A stretch of DNA of 64,000 bases. It comes from Blasia pusilla. Lineage: Eukaryota; Marchantiophyta; Marchantiopsida; Blasiales. A program made the position numbers and the translations under genes. The DNA lies in contig CM114271.1 of the NCBI GenBank assembly GCA_050084515.1, forward strand, positions 2,480,001 to 2,544,000. Direction: 5' to 3'. Of this stretch, positions 1 through 11,171 are shown piece after piece. Under the pieces are notes generated by a model, which searched no databases, was not told the DNA's origin, and saw only the letters and a program-made list of their open reading frames with translations. The first letter of the stretch is position 1, and each line of letters opens with the position of its first letter.

Positions 1-59
1 TATCCCAGTAAAATTCATCTTTCTTCTCTTCTATCTAACTTATTAAGCTTTTCACTTGG

Positions 60-880
60 AATATGAAAAAAGAAAATATAAGCAAATCTCTTAAGGAAGG
101 AAAGATTAGGCTTGTTTTATACAGAGAGATCTTGTACTATCTTTGTATGCAATATTGCCATGGATATTCTCTATATGGGATATAGAGTACATGCAAGTGC
201 TTTTGCCCAATATTCCTTAGGTATGTTCTTCTCATTCAACATAGCTCTTGATTTTTTTGCTATTTTTTTATTCTTTCTCTTCGCTAATCCATTTTCCTTT
301 AGAGAATAAGTACTAATAAGTTGCCTTGGAATGCTATGTTTTAGGAAGGCATTAAACTCTCCAGAGATAAACTCATCTCGTTGATTGGAGAATGCCATGT
401 CTAAATTTCTTTTCAACTAGATTCTTTAAATTATAGAACATGTGAAATAATTATGTTTTTTCTTCCATAAGGGATATCGATGACTTTCTAAAGAAATCAT
501 TAATGAATGATATAAAGCCTAAGATGGCCATGGGGCATGGCGTAGAGTGCGGCATAATGCATAGCACATAGGATTTTTCATATTGTATAAATTTTGACTA
601 CCACTCAAATTGAGTGGTAGTGAACATTTGAGATATTTGTGCATACAAGCTCTAGTATTTTAGTTGCAGGTTTACCTTTTCTTAGATTTAGTATCTTTGA
701 TTGCTTGCCAAAATTGAAAATAAGTATAGACTCGTGAATGAGTACTAGAGGAAGTGAAAGATGGTACTCATATCAAAATATTAGAGTTTGCCAAACTCTT
801 CAATCTCTAAGAGTTAAATATGTCCTATCTTCTTAAACCAAGTCTCCAAAACTCCAAATCTTCTTCATGTGGATTAAGTT
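60..880 (-). pseudogene. Ty1/copia integrase remnant
   Basis: The minus strand carries decayed copia polyprotein. The clearest part is an open stretch at 416-171, where an integrase-core pattern is visible: a segment ending in PRQLISTYSLKENGLAKRKN, then a KKSRAMLNEKNIPKEYWAKAL stretch in pieces. This corresponds to the copia block around the catalytic Glu (NG-A-RKN) and the following EFWAEA-like motif. Further upstream on the same strand (about 850-560), broken frames resemble the GAG-pre-integrase to integrase junction, including KPATKILELVCTN. Stops and frameshifts interrupt the frame. No LTRs were found, so this is a fragment. The family call rests on motif recognition by eye. Confidence 0.65.
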
Positions 881-3800
881 TTCTATCCATTGTTGCTTCC
901 ATTCTAATTATCGTAGCATCTTATTTGAATATTCTACTAGATCTACTTTCGGAAATTTTGTTGCTTGGCTTTGTATGTTGAGATGGATCAAGATTGATTA
1001 TCCATACATCTATCATAGATGCATAAATGATAATTGTAATGTAATAAACTACCTACCTTTCCCTCTTGTTCCACACTTTGACCTTTAGGTTGTTGAGTCT
1101 CATGTGGGATTTGGGTTGTCAAGGATGATAAAATTTCTAGAGTTTGGGACTGATAAGTAAGTTCTTGACGTAGTCATTATCTAGGGGGAGGGATTTAGGT
1201 CACTTGAACCTTCATAAGTCATTTTCTAACTTGTCACTTTGAATGTCGTTGTAGTGAACTACATGAATAGTATTAAAATTGGACATATATGAGTATTATA
1301 TTGTGAGATTACATGGGCACTCTTTAACCCTTGTTAGATCCTAGTTTCAAATATTTTTACCCCTTACCCTTGTTGGATCCTCATATAATTTGGTATCCAT
1401 TGGAACTCTATTATGAGTTGAATGGGACATCCTTTGATTCATGTCAAATTTTACTCTTGAAATATTTGCATTTAAAGAACAGTGGAAAAATCAATAGGAA
1501 ACCTTTAGATCCATATTATAATTCCATACACTATATTTCAAAATCAATGATTCAAACTATGATGGAAGATCAATGGGATTAGAAGATCTTATTTATGTTA
1601 CCTACTATTTTCCTAACTTTTCTTTGGTCACTCTAGAAGCAAATGTATTCTGCTATATTAGTGGATTTCTATTTATTCTCTATTCCCTCTAGCCCTCATG
1701 GATTTCTATGTGCATAAGATCTAAAAAAAAAACTCCATGGGACATCCTTTGCATTCATTAGGCTCTTGTCCCCTCTTATAGATTCTTTCCATCAAATGTT
1801 AGTTTTTGCACATATGAGAATCACCAAAGTGAAAGATATGGGATACTCTTTGATCATATGAATGTGTGGATTACTTCATGTTCTATAAGGATCAAACAAT
1901 TTTATATGCATTGTGAAAGTGATTAGACATTTTTAAATCTTGGGAGCTACTTCGATGATTTATGTATGCTTCTGAAGAATCTATAACCAAATAAGAGCTA
2001 AGAGGGGATGGATACTTTGATTTATGGATTGATTTATATTGCATGATTTATGCTAATCGATTCTAAATTTTTGCTACTTCTAGCGTGAACTTTCAATACT
2101 TTTTTTTGGTCTACAAATGTAGACCACGAAACAAGAGTAAATTTGATTATGTGAAGCCCAAAATTCATAAGATTATTTTTTACTTCTTGTTCATCTCAAG
2201 GAAATTTATTTATCTTTCTCTTATATACATCAACATTTCTTTCAATTATTAAATAAGTAATCCAAAAATTTTGAATGTTGAGAAATCCCACCTTACCAAT
2301 ATATAAGCTTCAAGAGCCTGGATAATACTGAATGAAAGAACAATCTACGATTAAGCTTTGATAGTTCAATTTTACAATATAGGAATATCATTTGGCCATC
2401 ACGAGAATTCAACGAATGACTTAGTATTGAAGACAAATCGTAATCATAAAGTCTTTTAGGCTTCTACTCTAAGTGAGATATACTATATGTAAACCAAATA
2501 TAAACCACATCAAAATTCAGGGGATAACGCACAAGAGAAGAACAAATGTAAGGCCTTGCTACTCCGTTTAATTATCTCAAAATCCCATCTAATGGCCATT
2601 AAACTACAAGAGAAAATAATTCTTATATGGTAAGAGTGAGAGAAAGAAATCATACCAAGAATGGATACTAGAATATGGAGGAAAAAGACACTTGTCCAAA
2701 TAGTATCCATTGCAAGGGAGTATATGAAAAATATTTGTTTCCTCCTTTGGTTAGTCTGCAGAAAATATTATCTTGGTAAGAATTTTTCCTATGAAACAAC
2801 ATATTATCTCACTTCATTTTTTTGACAATGACATTATAACTCTAGAAATGATGAAGCAAACATGACTAAGTATTTTATAGATTAGTAGCATTTACTAGTC
2901 CATAAATTGAATATCAACTAATGATTATTTTAAAACTCCAAAATATCTAAAGTACCAAAATTTAGATCTTCTCTTTATCCATAGAAGCACATGCTACCGA
3001 TAGTAATAGTATTTCAAGGTTTGAGTTAAAACGCATCTTCCAAAGTACAAGTATTATTTTTCCTCACTAATATAAAAAAAGATTGGTATATTATTTACTA
3101 GATCTAAGGAAGACCTCTAGATGATGATCCAATTGGGAGTTCCCAATTGTAGTACTAGAGATGAGTAAAAACTAAAAAAATTTCTTAACTCCTCAATTTT
3201 ATACACATTTTAGACTTAATCGTGACGTTTCCATCTTATTTGCACTTCAACGAAAAGGCTTAGATGTACTTATGTTAAGAAGTTGGTATGGTATGTAAAA
3301 ATCTTCTGAATGTTTCTTCCATATTAGATTAAATTAATAGTGCAAAATTTTCAAGTTTTAAATATAAGAGTGACTGAAAAATTCATGATCGAAAGCGGCC
3401 AAAATTTTCAAGGTATGGTTTTTTATCTCTATTTATATTACGAAGATAAAAGGACACACATCTAATATGGAACAATTTATTTACCTCCAAGGGAATTGGA
3501 AAAGCACTATAGTGAACGTTAGTGGGTTAAACCATAATATTTTCATGACTTGAAACAAATGAATGTAATGATAAGATAGCTCTAGGATATCTTTATTTAA
3601 AACTATAAGGTCTCACCTCATAGGAATTATCTTCTCTTCTACCAAAATTCATTGACCCCGTTAATTGAAGTGTCTTATTTCGAACCATCTATATTGACTT
3701 CTCTTCATGAAAATGTTTATGATGGGTCAAATTCCCAAAAAAAAGTATGCACAAGCCAATGCTAGTCAATATATTCTATAAAATCATCTGACTACCCGAT

Positions 3801-4120
3801 CTTTACTCATGAAAGAAGCTCAATTAAGGATATTTTCATTTACAAAAGCTAAATGTATGACAACTCCACTACTATTTAGAGTAAAACTCTCACACTTATT
3901 TTTATTTTTTTCAAAAGACTTTTCATAGTAAGTTGTTAAAATGACATTTTAAGGATGTTGGTCCACTCAACTAGACATAAAATCTTCTACCTTCCCACTC
4001 TTAGTTGCACAATAATGGACAAGTCCACAAATTCCACTCTCCTGCCCCTCCAAATGGAAATCTTTAAATATTGAGTTTCCCAATTAAATATTTCTCAAGG
4101 TTGTAAGATTGTCAAAAGGA
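881..4120. other. AT-rich intergenic DNA, no gene seen
   Basis: Open frames here are short (under 85 codons), with no recognisable domain or coding-like composition. The sequence has many A/T runs. A small palindrome at about 3130-3150 (CAATTGGGAGTTCCCAATTG) is the only local structure noted. It is probably old, unrecognisable transposon debris. Confidence 0.5.
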
Positions 4121-5961
4121 TGTGGGCAAAGACGATGAGATGATTGAGTTGATACAAACAAGAAGGCAAGGCCAATAAGGTTTGGGGAGGGGGAGATATG
4201 AGGTAAGGGTAGAGACACAATCCCTACCCTTGTCCTTGTCTCTCATCCTCTTGCCTTAGATGGGGTTGGGGATGGAAAGGATAAGGTAGGATCAACATGG
4301 GATGGAGAGAGATGGCGCATGTGTAGGAGGAGATGACATAGGATGATCGAGAATGACATGAGGTATGTCATGACCATACGGATTATGTCGTAGGGTATAG
4401 TCTGCTAGTAGAGGCCATACCTCATGTAGGGCCGTAGTGTCTAGGTAGAGATGCGGTTTCATACATAGGGTTGGGGGTTACTCAGTTGAGGATGACTTGT
4501 CCAGTAGGGCCCGCTCTTAGGTTGGAGGATATAGTGTGGATGTTCGTGGCTTGTGGCCTATGTTGGAGGTGGAAATCTGGTGCGTGGTTGGTTGGGAAAG
4601 AAGCGCCTAGCTGAGAGCTTTCCAACGGGCTTTAGATCATCGGATTTTGTCAAGGGAGTTGGAAGTTATCAAGGATTGAAGATTCTGGTTCGTGTTCGAC
4701 GATTTTCTCATGTGGAGAGCTTGGAGTGCGGAAGCTCTGTTGAAGTTCATCCAGATTGGGTGAGAGGTTCCTATTGCTACTTGTATTGTAATCTCCTGTG
4801 AAGCTATCTGCTTGAGTGTGTGGAGCGTTACGGATTTTTGCGTGCCGGACGGAAGCGCTGTCGGATTTGCGGTTTTGGAGGTGTATGGACAGCAAGTTTG
4901 TCTGAGTTTTAGCTCGGAGTACAGAGCTCGGTTACAGCTGATTTTTTGTGGAGAGATAGCTATGGTGGTCCATTGAATTTTGGTTGAAATAGATTCAATT
5001 TTGGTTGAGGATTTGTGGAGTAATTGCTGATCGAAATTTTGCGGACTAGCTCAAGGTCTGGCTATGGTGGACAGTAGATCGGAGGGGCTGGTTGGTTGGT
5101 GATTCGTTTATTTTTGGAGATGCCTATCCCATTGGGGGCGCCCTGGTTGGGCCTCTCTCCCTAGCGAAGCATGGCAAAGCGTGGCAAACGGGGCATGTCT
5201 CGAGCATTTTGAGGCTTCGAGGCAACTCGTGGTAGCTCGGGGCGAGTGGGCGTGAGAGGCAGAGTAAGGAGCAAGAAGCAAGCAAGCAAGTTGCTTGCTT
5301 GGGCGTGAGGCAGTTTTTTCACGATTTGTGATTTGAGTGTTACATAACTGGTCACCCATCTTTGGGCTATTCTGCCTGGAAGACGCTTAACTGCTGAGTT
5401 CTTAACTATGCCAGTGTACACATTGGTGTAGCTCATTTGGTGCTGTTTGGAGATGTGTTAGGCGCTTTATGCATCTCAAGTTTTTGGTTGATGGATCTCT
5501 AGCGCATAGTACGGTGTAGCCTCTCCATGCATGTGATATTTTTAGGTGATGCGAGTCCAACTAGCACGTCATCGACCCGCGGCGAAGAAGCTATTGCGTT
5601 AGAATTGTGTGGTGGGTTCTGTGGATTCAGGGGGCGCCACGTTTGGTGGATTGTGTTACCTTGATTTCCATTTGAGATTGGAGGGTTGTCGTTGGACTTC
5701 CTATGTTTGGATCCCCTCCATCGTTGCTGCTTGCTTGCGCGCCCATTGTTAGGGTTTACGCTGATTTCCATAGTAGTGTTACTCTTGTTGTGCTACCGGT
5801 AGTGAGGCTAAAGTGATGACCAGTAGACCGTGGGAGGCTTCTTGTAGTGATGACAGGTTAGGTTGCCTACACCCATAGCTAGTAGAGCTAGAATAGAATA
5901 GCGACATCGACGTCACTTGGTTACTTAGTGGTGGTAATTTGGTGGTGGTGCGACATCGGCG
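4121..5961 (+). mobile_element. Leader (possibly 5' LTR) of the methyltransferase-bearing gypsy element
   Basis: From about 4.1 kb the composition changes abruptly to the G-rich, T/G-biased plus strand typical of the gag-pol region that follows, so this stretch probably belongs to the same element. No long coding frame is present. I could not match it to the LTR start at 12968, and I found no convincing tRNA primer-binding site, so the 5' LTR boundary is unresolved. It contains an antisense 5S-rRNA-like segment (5350-5436) and, just before it, an imperfect 11-bp inverted repeat (CAAGCAAGCAA at 5279-5289, TTGCTTGCTTG at 5291-5301). Confidence 0.45.
5350..5436 (-). pseudogene. 5S rRNA-like segment, antisense, in the retroelement leader
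   Basis: Read on the minus strand, this segment contains CAGTTAAGCGT (5393-5383) and GATGGGTGACC (5360-5350), both identical to plant 5S rRNA. They are separated by exactly the same distance as in the real gene. These are the box A and box C parts of the internal RNA polymerase III promoter. The upstream half (about 5436-5395) also aligns with the 5S 5' half, including AACTC before the box A part. The 3' end of 5S after GGGTGACC is not preserved, and many paired positions differ, so it is not a functional rRNA gene. 5S-derived segments are known in plant Cassandra TRIM retrotransposon LTRs. Here it lies antisense to a gag-pol element. Confidence 0.7.
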
Positions 5962-7356
5962 TTGGTCATCACGGAGTTGTCTGGTGGTCTGGTTGGGGAC
6001 TGTGGTGCGGACAGTGGTGGTTTAACACAGAGTGGATTGAGGTATCGACTACCTTTTCCACTTCCGACGGTTGATGAAGAGGAGGACGAGGGTGTTCCAA
6101 ACACCGAGTCTTCTACGTTGTTATCGAGTATTGCAGCTCCATTGATTTGGGACATGGACGGGATATATGGGGCCATGAAGGGCCCACGACGATACTCGGG
6201 TGTAGTGGGCACCATTGAGTTGGAGGACTTCATGCAGGAGTTTGATACGTGGTGTGATATGCAGATGTTGCAGAACGCCACGTTGTTTACACCCTTCTTG
6301 GCTTGGAAGGGGTTGTTTCAATACTTGGAGGGACCACCCATGGATGATTACCATGAGTTTAGGAAGGACCATGTTGTTGAGATTGAGGCGTGGAGACAAT
6401 ATTGGTCTCCAGGCTATGTGTCTATCACCCATGGTGGTATTGGTAGTAGTGCTCCTACTATGCCAGCCAACCCGACGTTGAGTGGTACGAGTACGAGCCG
6501 GAGTGGGGATACTAGTGGAGGTACCAGTGGGGGTACTAGTGGAGGTACTAGTGCCCCACCATTGTTCAGCCTGCTTGTAGAGTTCTTCAAGAAGTTGAAG
6601 AAGAACTATCAGGGAGTGAAGACAGAGAAGTTGAGGAGTCTTCAGGAATTTGAGCGAAAGACTGGTGAGAGTCTTCGTGAGGCAAACACTCGTATGCGAC
6701 GCTTGATTTCAGTTACCCAGGGTGTGACTGAGGCTCAGGAAGTCCAATTTTGGTATGGGATCTTGGAAAGAGAGTTGCGCCGCAAGGTACGTGATGCTAC
6801 TCTTAGGAGTGACGATTCACCTACATTGACCCATGTGTTTGCTCTATCTGAGAAGATTAAGCTTAACATGATGAAGGAGAGAGTGGTGACATCCGCATTC
6901 AGTAGGGATACAACTACTACTTCTCGTGTTCAGCATTCCACCTCACAATCACGTAGTAGTGGTGGTGGTAGTAGTAGTGGGAGTCGTGGGGGGTACACAC
7001 GACCTCAGTCAGGTCCTAGAGGGACACTTGCGCAAAGACCATTACCTTCATTTGTTGCCCCGAAGCAAGGACAGTCATGTTGGACATGTGGAGGTGATAA
7101 TGTTAGGAGGTTTTTTCCCCAAGAGGATGGGAGACGGACTTTGGAGGATGGGCCTCACTCGGCCCCAACTCAATGTGATCATTGCGGGAGACCAGGTCAC
7201 CCTCGAGAGCGTTGCTTTGATCTTCATCCAGAGTTGAGATCAGGCCGCGGCCGTGGTGGAGTAGCTCCGAGAGGCCGAGTTGGTAGAGGTGGTAGGGGTG
7301 GTAGAGGTGGACCAGTGGTTGGAGAGCCTACGGTGGCTACCCCTACCCACCACTGA
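5962..7356 (+). CDS. gag: Ty3/gypsy Gag polyprotein
   Basis: A 464-codon open frame. The N-terminal region is acidic. It is followed by a retrotransposon gag domain (about residues 75-310) with the typical block EDFMQEFDTWC and a later stretch LQEFERKTGESLREANTRMRR. Between these lies a short Gly-Gly-Thr-Ser repeat (about residues 180-193). The C-terminus is nucleocapsid-like. A decayed first zinc knuckle starts CWTCGG, with its His and last Cys replaced. An intact CCHC knuckle, CDHCGRPGHPRERC, follows, and then an Arg/Gly-rich basic tail. Gag forms the cytoplasmic particle and packages element RNA. The start shown is the first ATG of the open frame. The decayed copy at 45.4 kb shares the same gag blocks, which supports the call. 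Confidence 0.9.
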   Translation: MVITELSGGLVGDCGADSGGLTQSGLRYRLPFPLPTVDEEEDEGVPNTESSTLLSSIAAPLIWDMDGIYGAMKGPRRYSGVVGTIELEDFMQEFDTWCDMQMLQNATLFTPFLAWKGLFQYLEGPPMDDYHEFRKDHVVEIEAWRQYWSPGYVSITHGGIGSSAPTMPANPTLSGTSTSRSGDTSGGTSGGTSGGTSAPPLFSLLVEFFKKLKKNYQGVKTEKLRSLQEFERKTGESLREANTRMRRLISVTQGVTEAQEVQFWYGILERELRRKVRDATLRSDDSPTLTHVFALSEKIKLNMMKERVVTSAFSRDTTTTSRVQHSTSQSRSSGGGSSSGSRGGYTRPQSGPRGTLAQRPLPSFVAPKQGQSCWTCGGDNVRRFFPQEDGRRTLEDGPHSAPTQCDHCGRPGHPRERCFDLHPELRSGRGRGGVAPRGRVGRGGRGGRGGPVVGEPTVATPTHH

Positions 7357-8078
7357 CAGTCACTATGGGTGCCAGATTGAGCGGTTGGAGCGTGGTTGGC
7401 TACTATGGTTGGTATCCAAAGATAGAGCAGTTCGGGAGCAAGGGCTTCCACCTCTTATGGAGGGATGATCTCTCTTATATGGTGAGTGCAAAGACCTGAG
7501 GTTGAGGCATCATTTGCGATTACAAGAGGAGCCACTCGGCGTCGAGCCACGTGGTGCTCTTGTGGAGTTGGATCCACAGGAGGGGTGAGGTTGGGAGGCG
7601 GCTAGGCTTTGTCTTTCTTGTTTTTGAGGTGCTTAGGACTCCATCCATGGTTCCTCACGCAGCCTATTGAGCCTGATGGGGGGATCGAGGCATCTACATC
7701 GCGTGTAGTAGACACGGATGCAAAGACATCGATCTTGATGTGCGGATGGCAACTTCAGTATTGGGATCCCAATTGTTTTCGGCCATAGAGCTGATGGCTT
7801 TAGGAGTTGACTTAGCTCATGTATTTTATCTAGTAGCCACGTTGTGTGAACGTGGGAGTGTTACTGCTACACGTGCTGAGGTCGATGAGGGTGTTGCGGT
7901 GGAGCGACCCTCTATGTCAGGTGTAGCATTGAGTACCACAACTACTTGGTAGGCAGCAACGGCGAAGATGGATGCATTACCAGCCCGACCAGCCATTGAT
8001 CGTGAGAGGCTTACACCTGGTGTATGTATGTTGGACAACCGGAGTGGGATATTCCGATTGGTGAGTCATACAGGATAG
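7357..8078 (+). pseudogene. Gag-Pol linker, frame broken
   Basis: Between the Gag stop and the protease frame the composition stays element-like, but all three frames are interrupted. A short piece after the stop (ending near 7468) reads as Gln/Glu/Arg-rich sequence in a different frame, which could mark a former frameshift site or decay. A frame at 7740-7952 has helical, Ala/Val-rich sequence. Its equivalent in the second copy lies at about 47900-48040, so the linker belongs to the family. Confidence 0.5.
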
Positions 8079-8684
8079 GTGTATAGACTAGATAGAGTCT
8101 TGTTAGACTCTAGTGCCCAACCTTTGATGTTGGGAAAGGCGGCATGTATTGCTTTGGGTATTCGAAGGTTAGAGCTTGAGCCTTGCCCATTCCAGATTCA
8201 AATATCACTTGGAGGAGCCAATGATAGGTCTCACTTCATGACACGGGAGAAGTTTTCTGTACAATTGAGACAAGATCATGCAACTGATAGCTCCCGGTTG
8301 GGAGTACCTGCAGTGGTCACATCAGCCGAGTCGTATGATGTACTAGTTGGAGGAGAAATATTGTACCCGATGGGTTTTCAGATGGAATACTGGACTGAGA
8401 CAGCATCTTACAGACCTGGTTGGCAGTCCGGGGATGGACGTATGAGCCAAGTTCCTGTGAGATTTATTTATGGGGCTCGACCAAGAGGGTCTTCCCCAAC
8501 GGTGTTAGCATCTGTGGCTGGTTTTAGTGGAGTAGTCACTTGGCCAGGAGACTTTTTGGAGGGTAATGTTTCTGCTATGGATTCTCCTGTGCATGAGGAG
8601 GTAAAGGAGGTCCCTAGTTTTGCAGCAGTGGCATCCTCATCGTTGGATGTGCAACTTTGGAGTTCATGCGGTGCACTACGGTAG
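8079..8684 (+). pseudogene. pro: Retroviral-type aspartic protease domain
   Basis: This 201-codon frame begins with the active-site block VLLDSSAQPLMLGKAA, the position of the D-S/T-G-A catalytic loop. The Gly of the triad is Ser here; the second copy has DSRAQP at the same place, so both copies are likely inactive. Downstream SAESYDVLVGGEILYPMGF matches the second beta lobe and is also conserved in the second copy (about 48285-48350). The protease would cut the Gag-Pol polyprotein. The frame ends at a TAG (8682-8684) and continues in the same frame into the methyltransferase domain, so the stop looks secondary. Confidence 0.7.
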
Positions 8685-9790
8685 GAGGCTGATCGCCTAG
8701 TGCATGAGGCTTGGTGTGAGGCTGTTGCACCTCACGAGGAAGAGGAGGCCCCACGGCGGATTCCTACTTCTGGTCTAGTTGGATTATTCCCTTTGGATAC
8801 TACACCCATTGCATGGCAATATCCACTGGAGGGCATTTGTGTGTTAGATCTCTTTGGTGGGATTAGCATTAGTTTGGCTGCAGTGTTGCAGGACGGTATT
8901 CTTGTGCGGAGATACGTGTATGTGGAGCGAGATGAGACGGCACAGAGAGTCTCATCCCGACATATCGGTCAGTTGATGTAGAGATATCATGAGTTGTTGC
9001 CGCCATCAGCTATTCGTGGGTACCAGCGTGCTTTGCCGTCACTCATTGCATTGTTGGGGGCACAGGACCTTGAGAGGGTTGATCCTGTGGATTTGGTGAT
9101 TTCTGGATGGCCATGTCAGGGTCATACACGTGCTAGTCATGGTGAGGGATTACACGACCCTAGGTCTTGATTTTTTTGGGAGATGTTACGGGTGTTACGA
9201 CATCTTCAGGTTCATCAGGCACGTGCTCCAGCTTACATTCTGGAGAATGTTCCATTGTTGGATGACACTCGGACCCGGATGATGGCGAGTGTTCATGAGG
9301 TGCGGTCTTGGATTGGACCAACGGTGTTGTTGGATGCAGCTCGAGTTGGCTCGCGTGCACATCGTCCACGCTTGTGGTGGACAAACTTGTTGCCCAGGGA
9401 GGTTCTACGTCGAGCATATGATGCAGTGCAGCGGGATCCTTGCCTTATAGTGGATAGTATCTTGGATACTGGGCAACTTTCTCAGGTGGTGAGGGTTATT
9501 GATCGGTCACCCATGGCAATGGTGAACCGTGTGGGCCAACCTAGGATGGCACTACCCACATTTGTGATTTTTCCCTCGTCATATGCCTATAGGGAAGGTG
9601 ATCCCGGGCTTGCATGGGATTCTCATGTGCGACAGTTGGTGGAGCCTAACGCTGATGAGAGAGAGAGCGTGCGATGGGATTTCCTACTAGTGTGACAGCG
9701 GTTGGTTCCATTTCTGAGGCTTCACGACGTCATGTGTTGGGTCAGGCCATGGACCTGAATTGTTTGACCTGGATTTTGAGTCTTGGGATG
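8685..9790 (+). pseudogene. C5-cytosine DNA methyltransferase domain within Pol
   Basis: All main C5-MTase motifs appear in canonical order. Motif I is VLDLFGGIS (SAM binding, from 8841). Motif II is YVYVERDE. Motif IV is SGWPCQG, with the catalytic Cys codon at 9114-9116. Motif VI is ENV (9243-9251). Motif VIII is RAHRPRLWW (about 9354-9380). A motif IX/X region reads MGFP, then RRHVLGQA (about 9725-9750). The MGFP plus final block and the HR-R-WW-N pattern look closest to DNMT3/DRM enzymes, but the order is not permuted as in DRM. The PCQ tripeptide differs from DNMT3's PCN. The domain lies in frame after protease and before reverse transcriptase. Two in-frame stops (8979-8981 TAG, 9168-9170 TGA) and a frameshift in a GA run at about 9655-9667 make this copy inactive. 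Confidence 0.88.
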
Positions 9791-11171
9791 GCCGAGGAGC
9801 GTCGACTTCGAACTATGTCTATGGATCTTCCATCCCTTGTGATGAGCTCGATGGCTACCGGGACGGTAGAGACATCGGCGGGGGGCGAGGAGAATAGTAT
9901 TTTGCATCCTTGGAGTAAATGGGATGTTATGGTTGGGCATGTGGAGTTGGTTTCTCATGTTGGTGGAGGAGTTATTTGCTCAGATGATGGTGTAGCTAAG
10001 GGTGTACCATCTTGTGAAGGGGTTGCCTAGCAGCCAATGGCGTCGTCCTCTCCCTCTAGTGTGCGAGTGGAGGAGACTTGGAAGCCATTACTTGGTCCCA
10101 AGCTTAGGGGAGGTGAGAAACGACGCTTGACACAATTCCTACGTGCTTATAGGAGTTGTTTTGCCTTTAGCATGAAGGAGTTGGGTGCTTTGGTTGGACC
10201 CGGTATACGGATTGATTTGGCTAGTGATTCGCCAATCTTCCGTCGTCCCTACCGATATATTGATATGGAGAGGGACCTAATTTAGAGTAGGATGTTGGAC
10301 CTTCTGGAGGTTGGATTAGTGGAGTTTTCGCATGGAGAGTATGCATCGCCCCTTTGTCATCATGCTGCTAAAAGGATGTGCATGGCAACTACACGGATAG
10401 GCGGATGTGTGGAGATTACCGTCCTATCAATCGTCAGACCAAGGCCGATAGGTATGCCATGCCTACACCTAAGGAGATCTTTGATGTGGTGGGACAGGCA
10501 AAGATTTTTAGTACTTTGGATCTTCGGGCAGGATACCATCAGTTGCCAATTCGAGAGAGTGATAAGGCCAAGACAGCATTTGGGGTGTTAACTCTCATGG
10601 CAAGGATTGTTTTTACCAGTGGAAATTCTTACCCTTTGGGTTGAAGAATGCACCTGCCGAGTTCCATAGAGTGATGGAAAGGATCCTAGCAGGGTTGGAT
10701 TTTGTTCGGTGTTACATTGATGATATCTTGGTGTTCAGTAACATAATGGAGGAGCATTAGATACATTTGCAGATTGTGTTTGAGCGGTTGAAAGCTCATG
10801 GTCTACGTTTGCATCCAGGAAAGTGTAAGTTCTTCCATGAGGATGTTGAGTACTTGGGTCATGTGATCTATCCAAGTGGTTTGGGAGTTCAGCAAGCAAA
10901 GGTGGAGGCTATTGCACTTATTCCTCGTCTGGTAGATGTGAGTAGAGTTCGGGCATTCATGGGATTGGCGAACTACTATCGGAGGTATGTGAAGGGATTT
11001 AGTGCTTTGGCAAAGCCTTTGAACCAATTGTTGAAATCACTGTGCAAGCTTACAGGAAAGCTTGCACGGTGGGCTCTTATCTTACACGAGTACGACTTCC
11101 AGGTGGTACATAGACCTGGAGTTGCCAACCTTGATGCTGATGGGTTGTGTAGGAACCCATGTACTAGCCAA
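9791..11171 (+). pseudogene. pol: Ty3/gypsy reverse transcriptase with truncated RNase H
   Basis: The frame of the methyltransferase C-terminus runs on through a linker into RT. Visible blocks are CGDYRPINRQTKADRYAMP, FSTLDLRAGYHQLPI (first catalytic Asp), the FLPFGLKNAP block, the catalytic CYIDDILVFS, and the C-terminal RAFMGLANYYRRYVKGFS. After ALAKPLNQLLKS (about 11040) the sequence jumps to GKLARWALILHEYDFQVVHR, the end of RNase H. Roughly the whole RNase H catalytic core is therefore deleted. Stops at 10028, 10283 and 10758 and frameshifts at about 10345-10375 and 10575-10600 disable it. Family order (RT before integrase) and motif style are Ty3/gypsy. Confidence 0.9.

Noticed and set aside
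5340-5440. A working 5S rRNA gene
   Set aside because: The 3' third is not preserved, many positions differ, and there is no Pol III T-run terminator at the right place.
8685-9790. A host methyltransferase gene
   Set aside because: It lies in frame between protease and reverse transcriptase, has no introns or promoter of its own, and recurs at the same junction in a second element.
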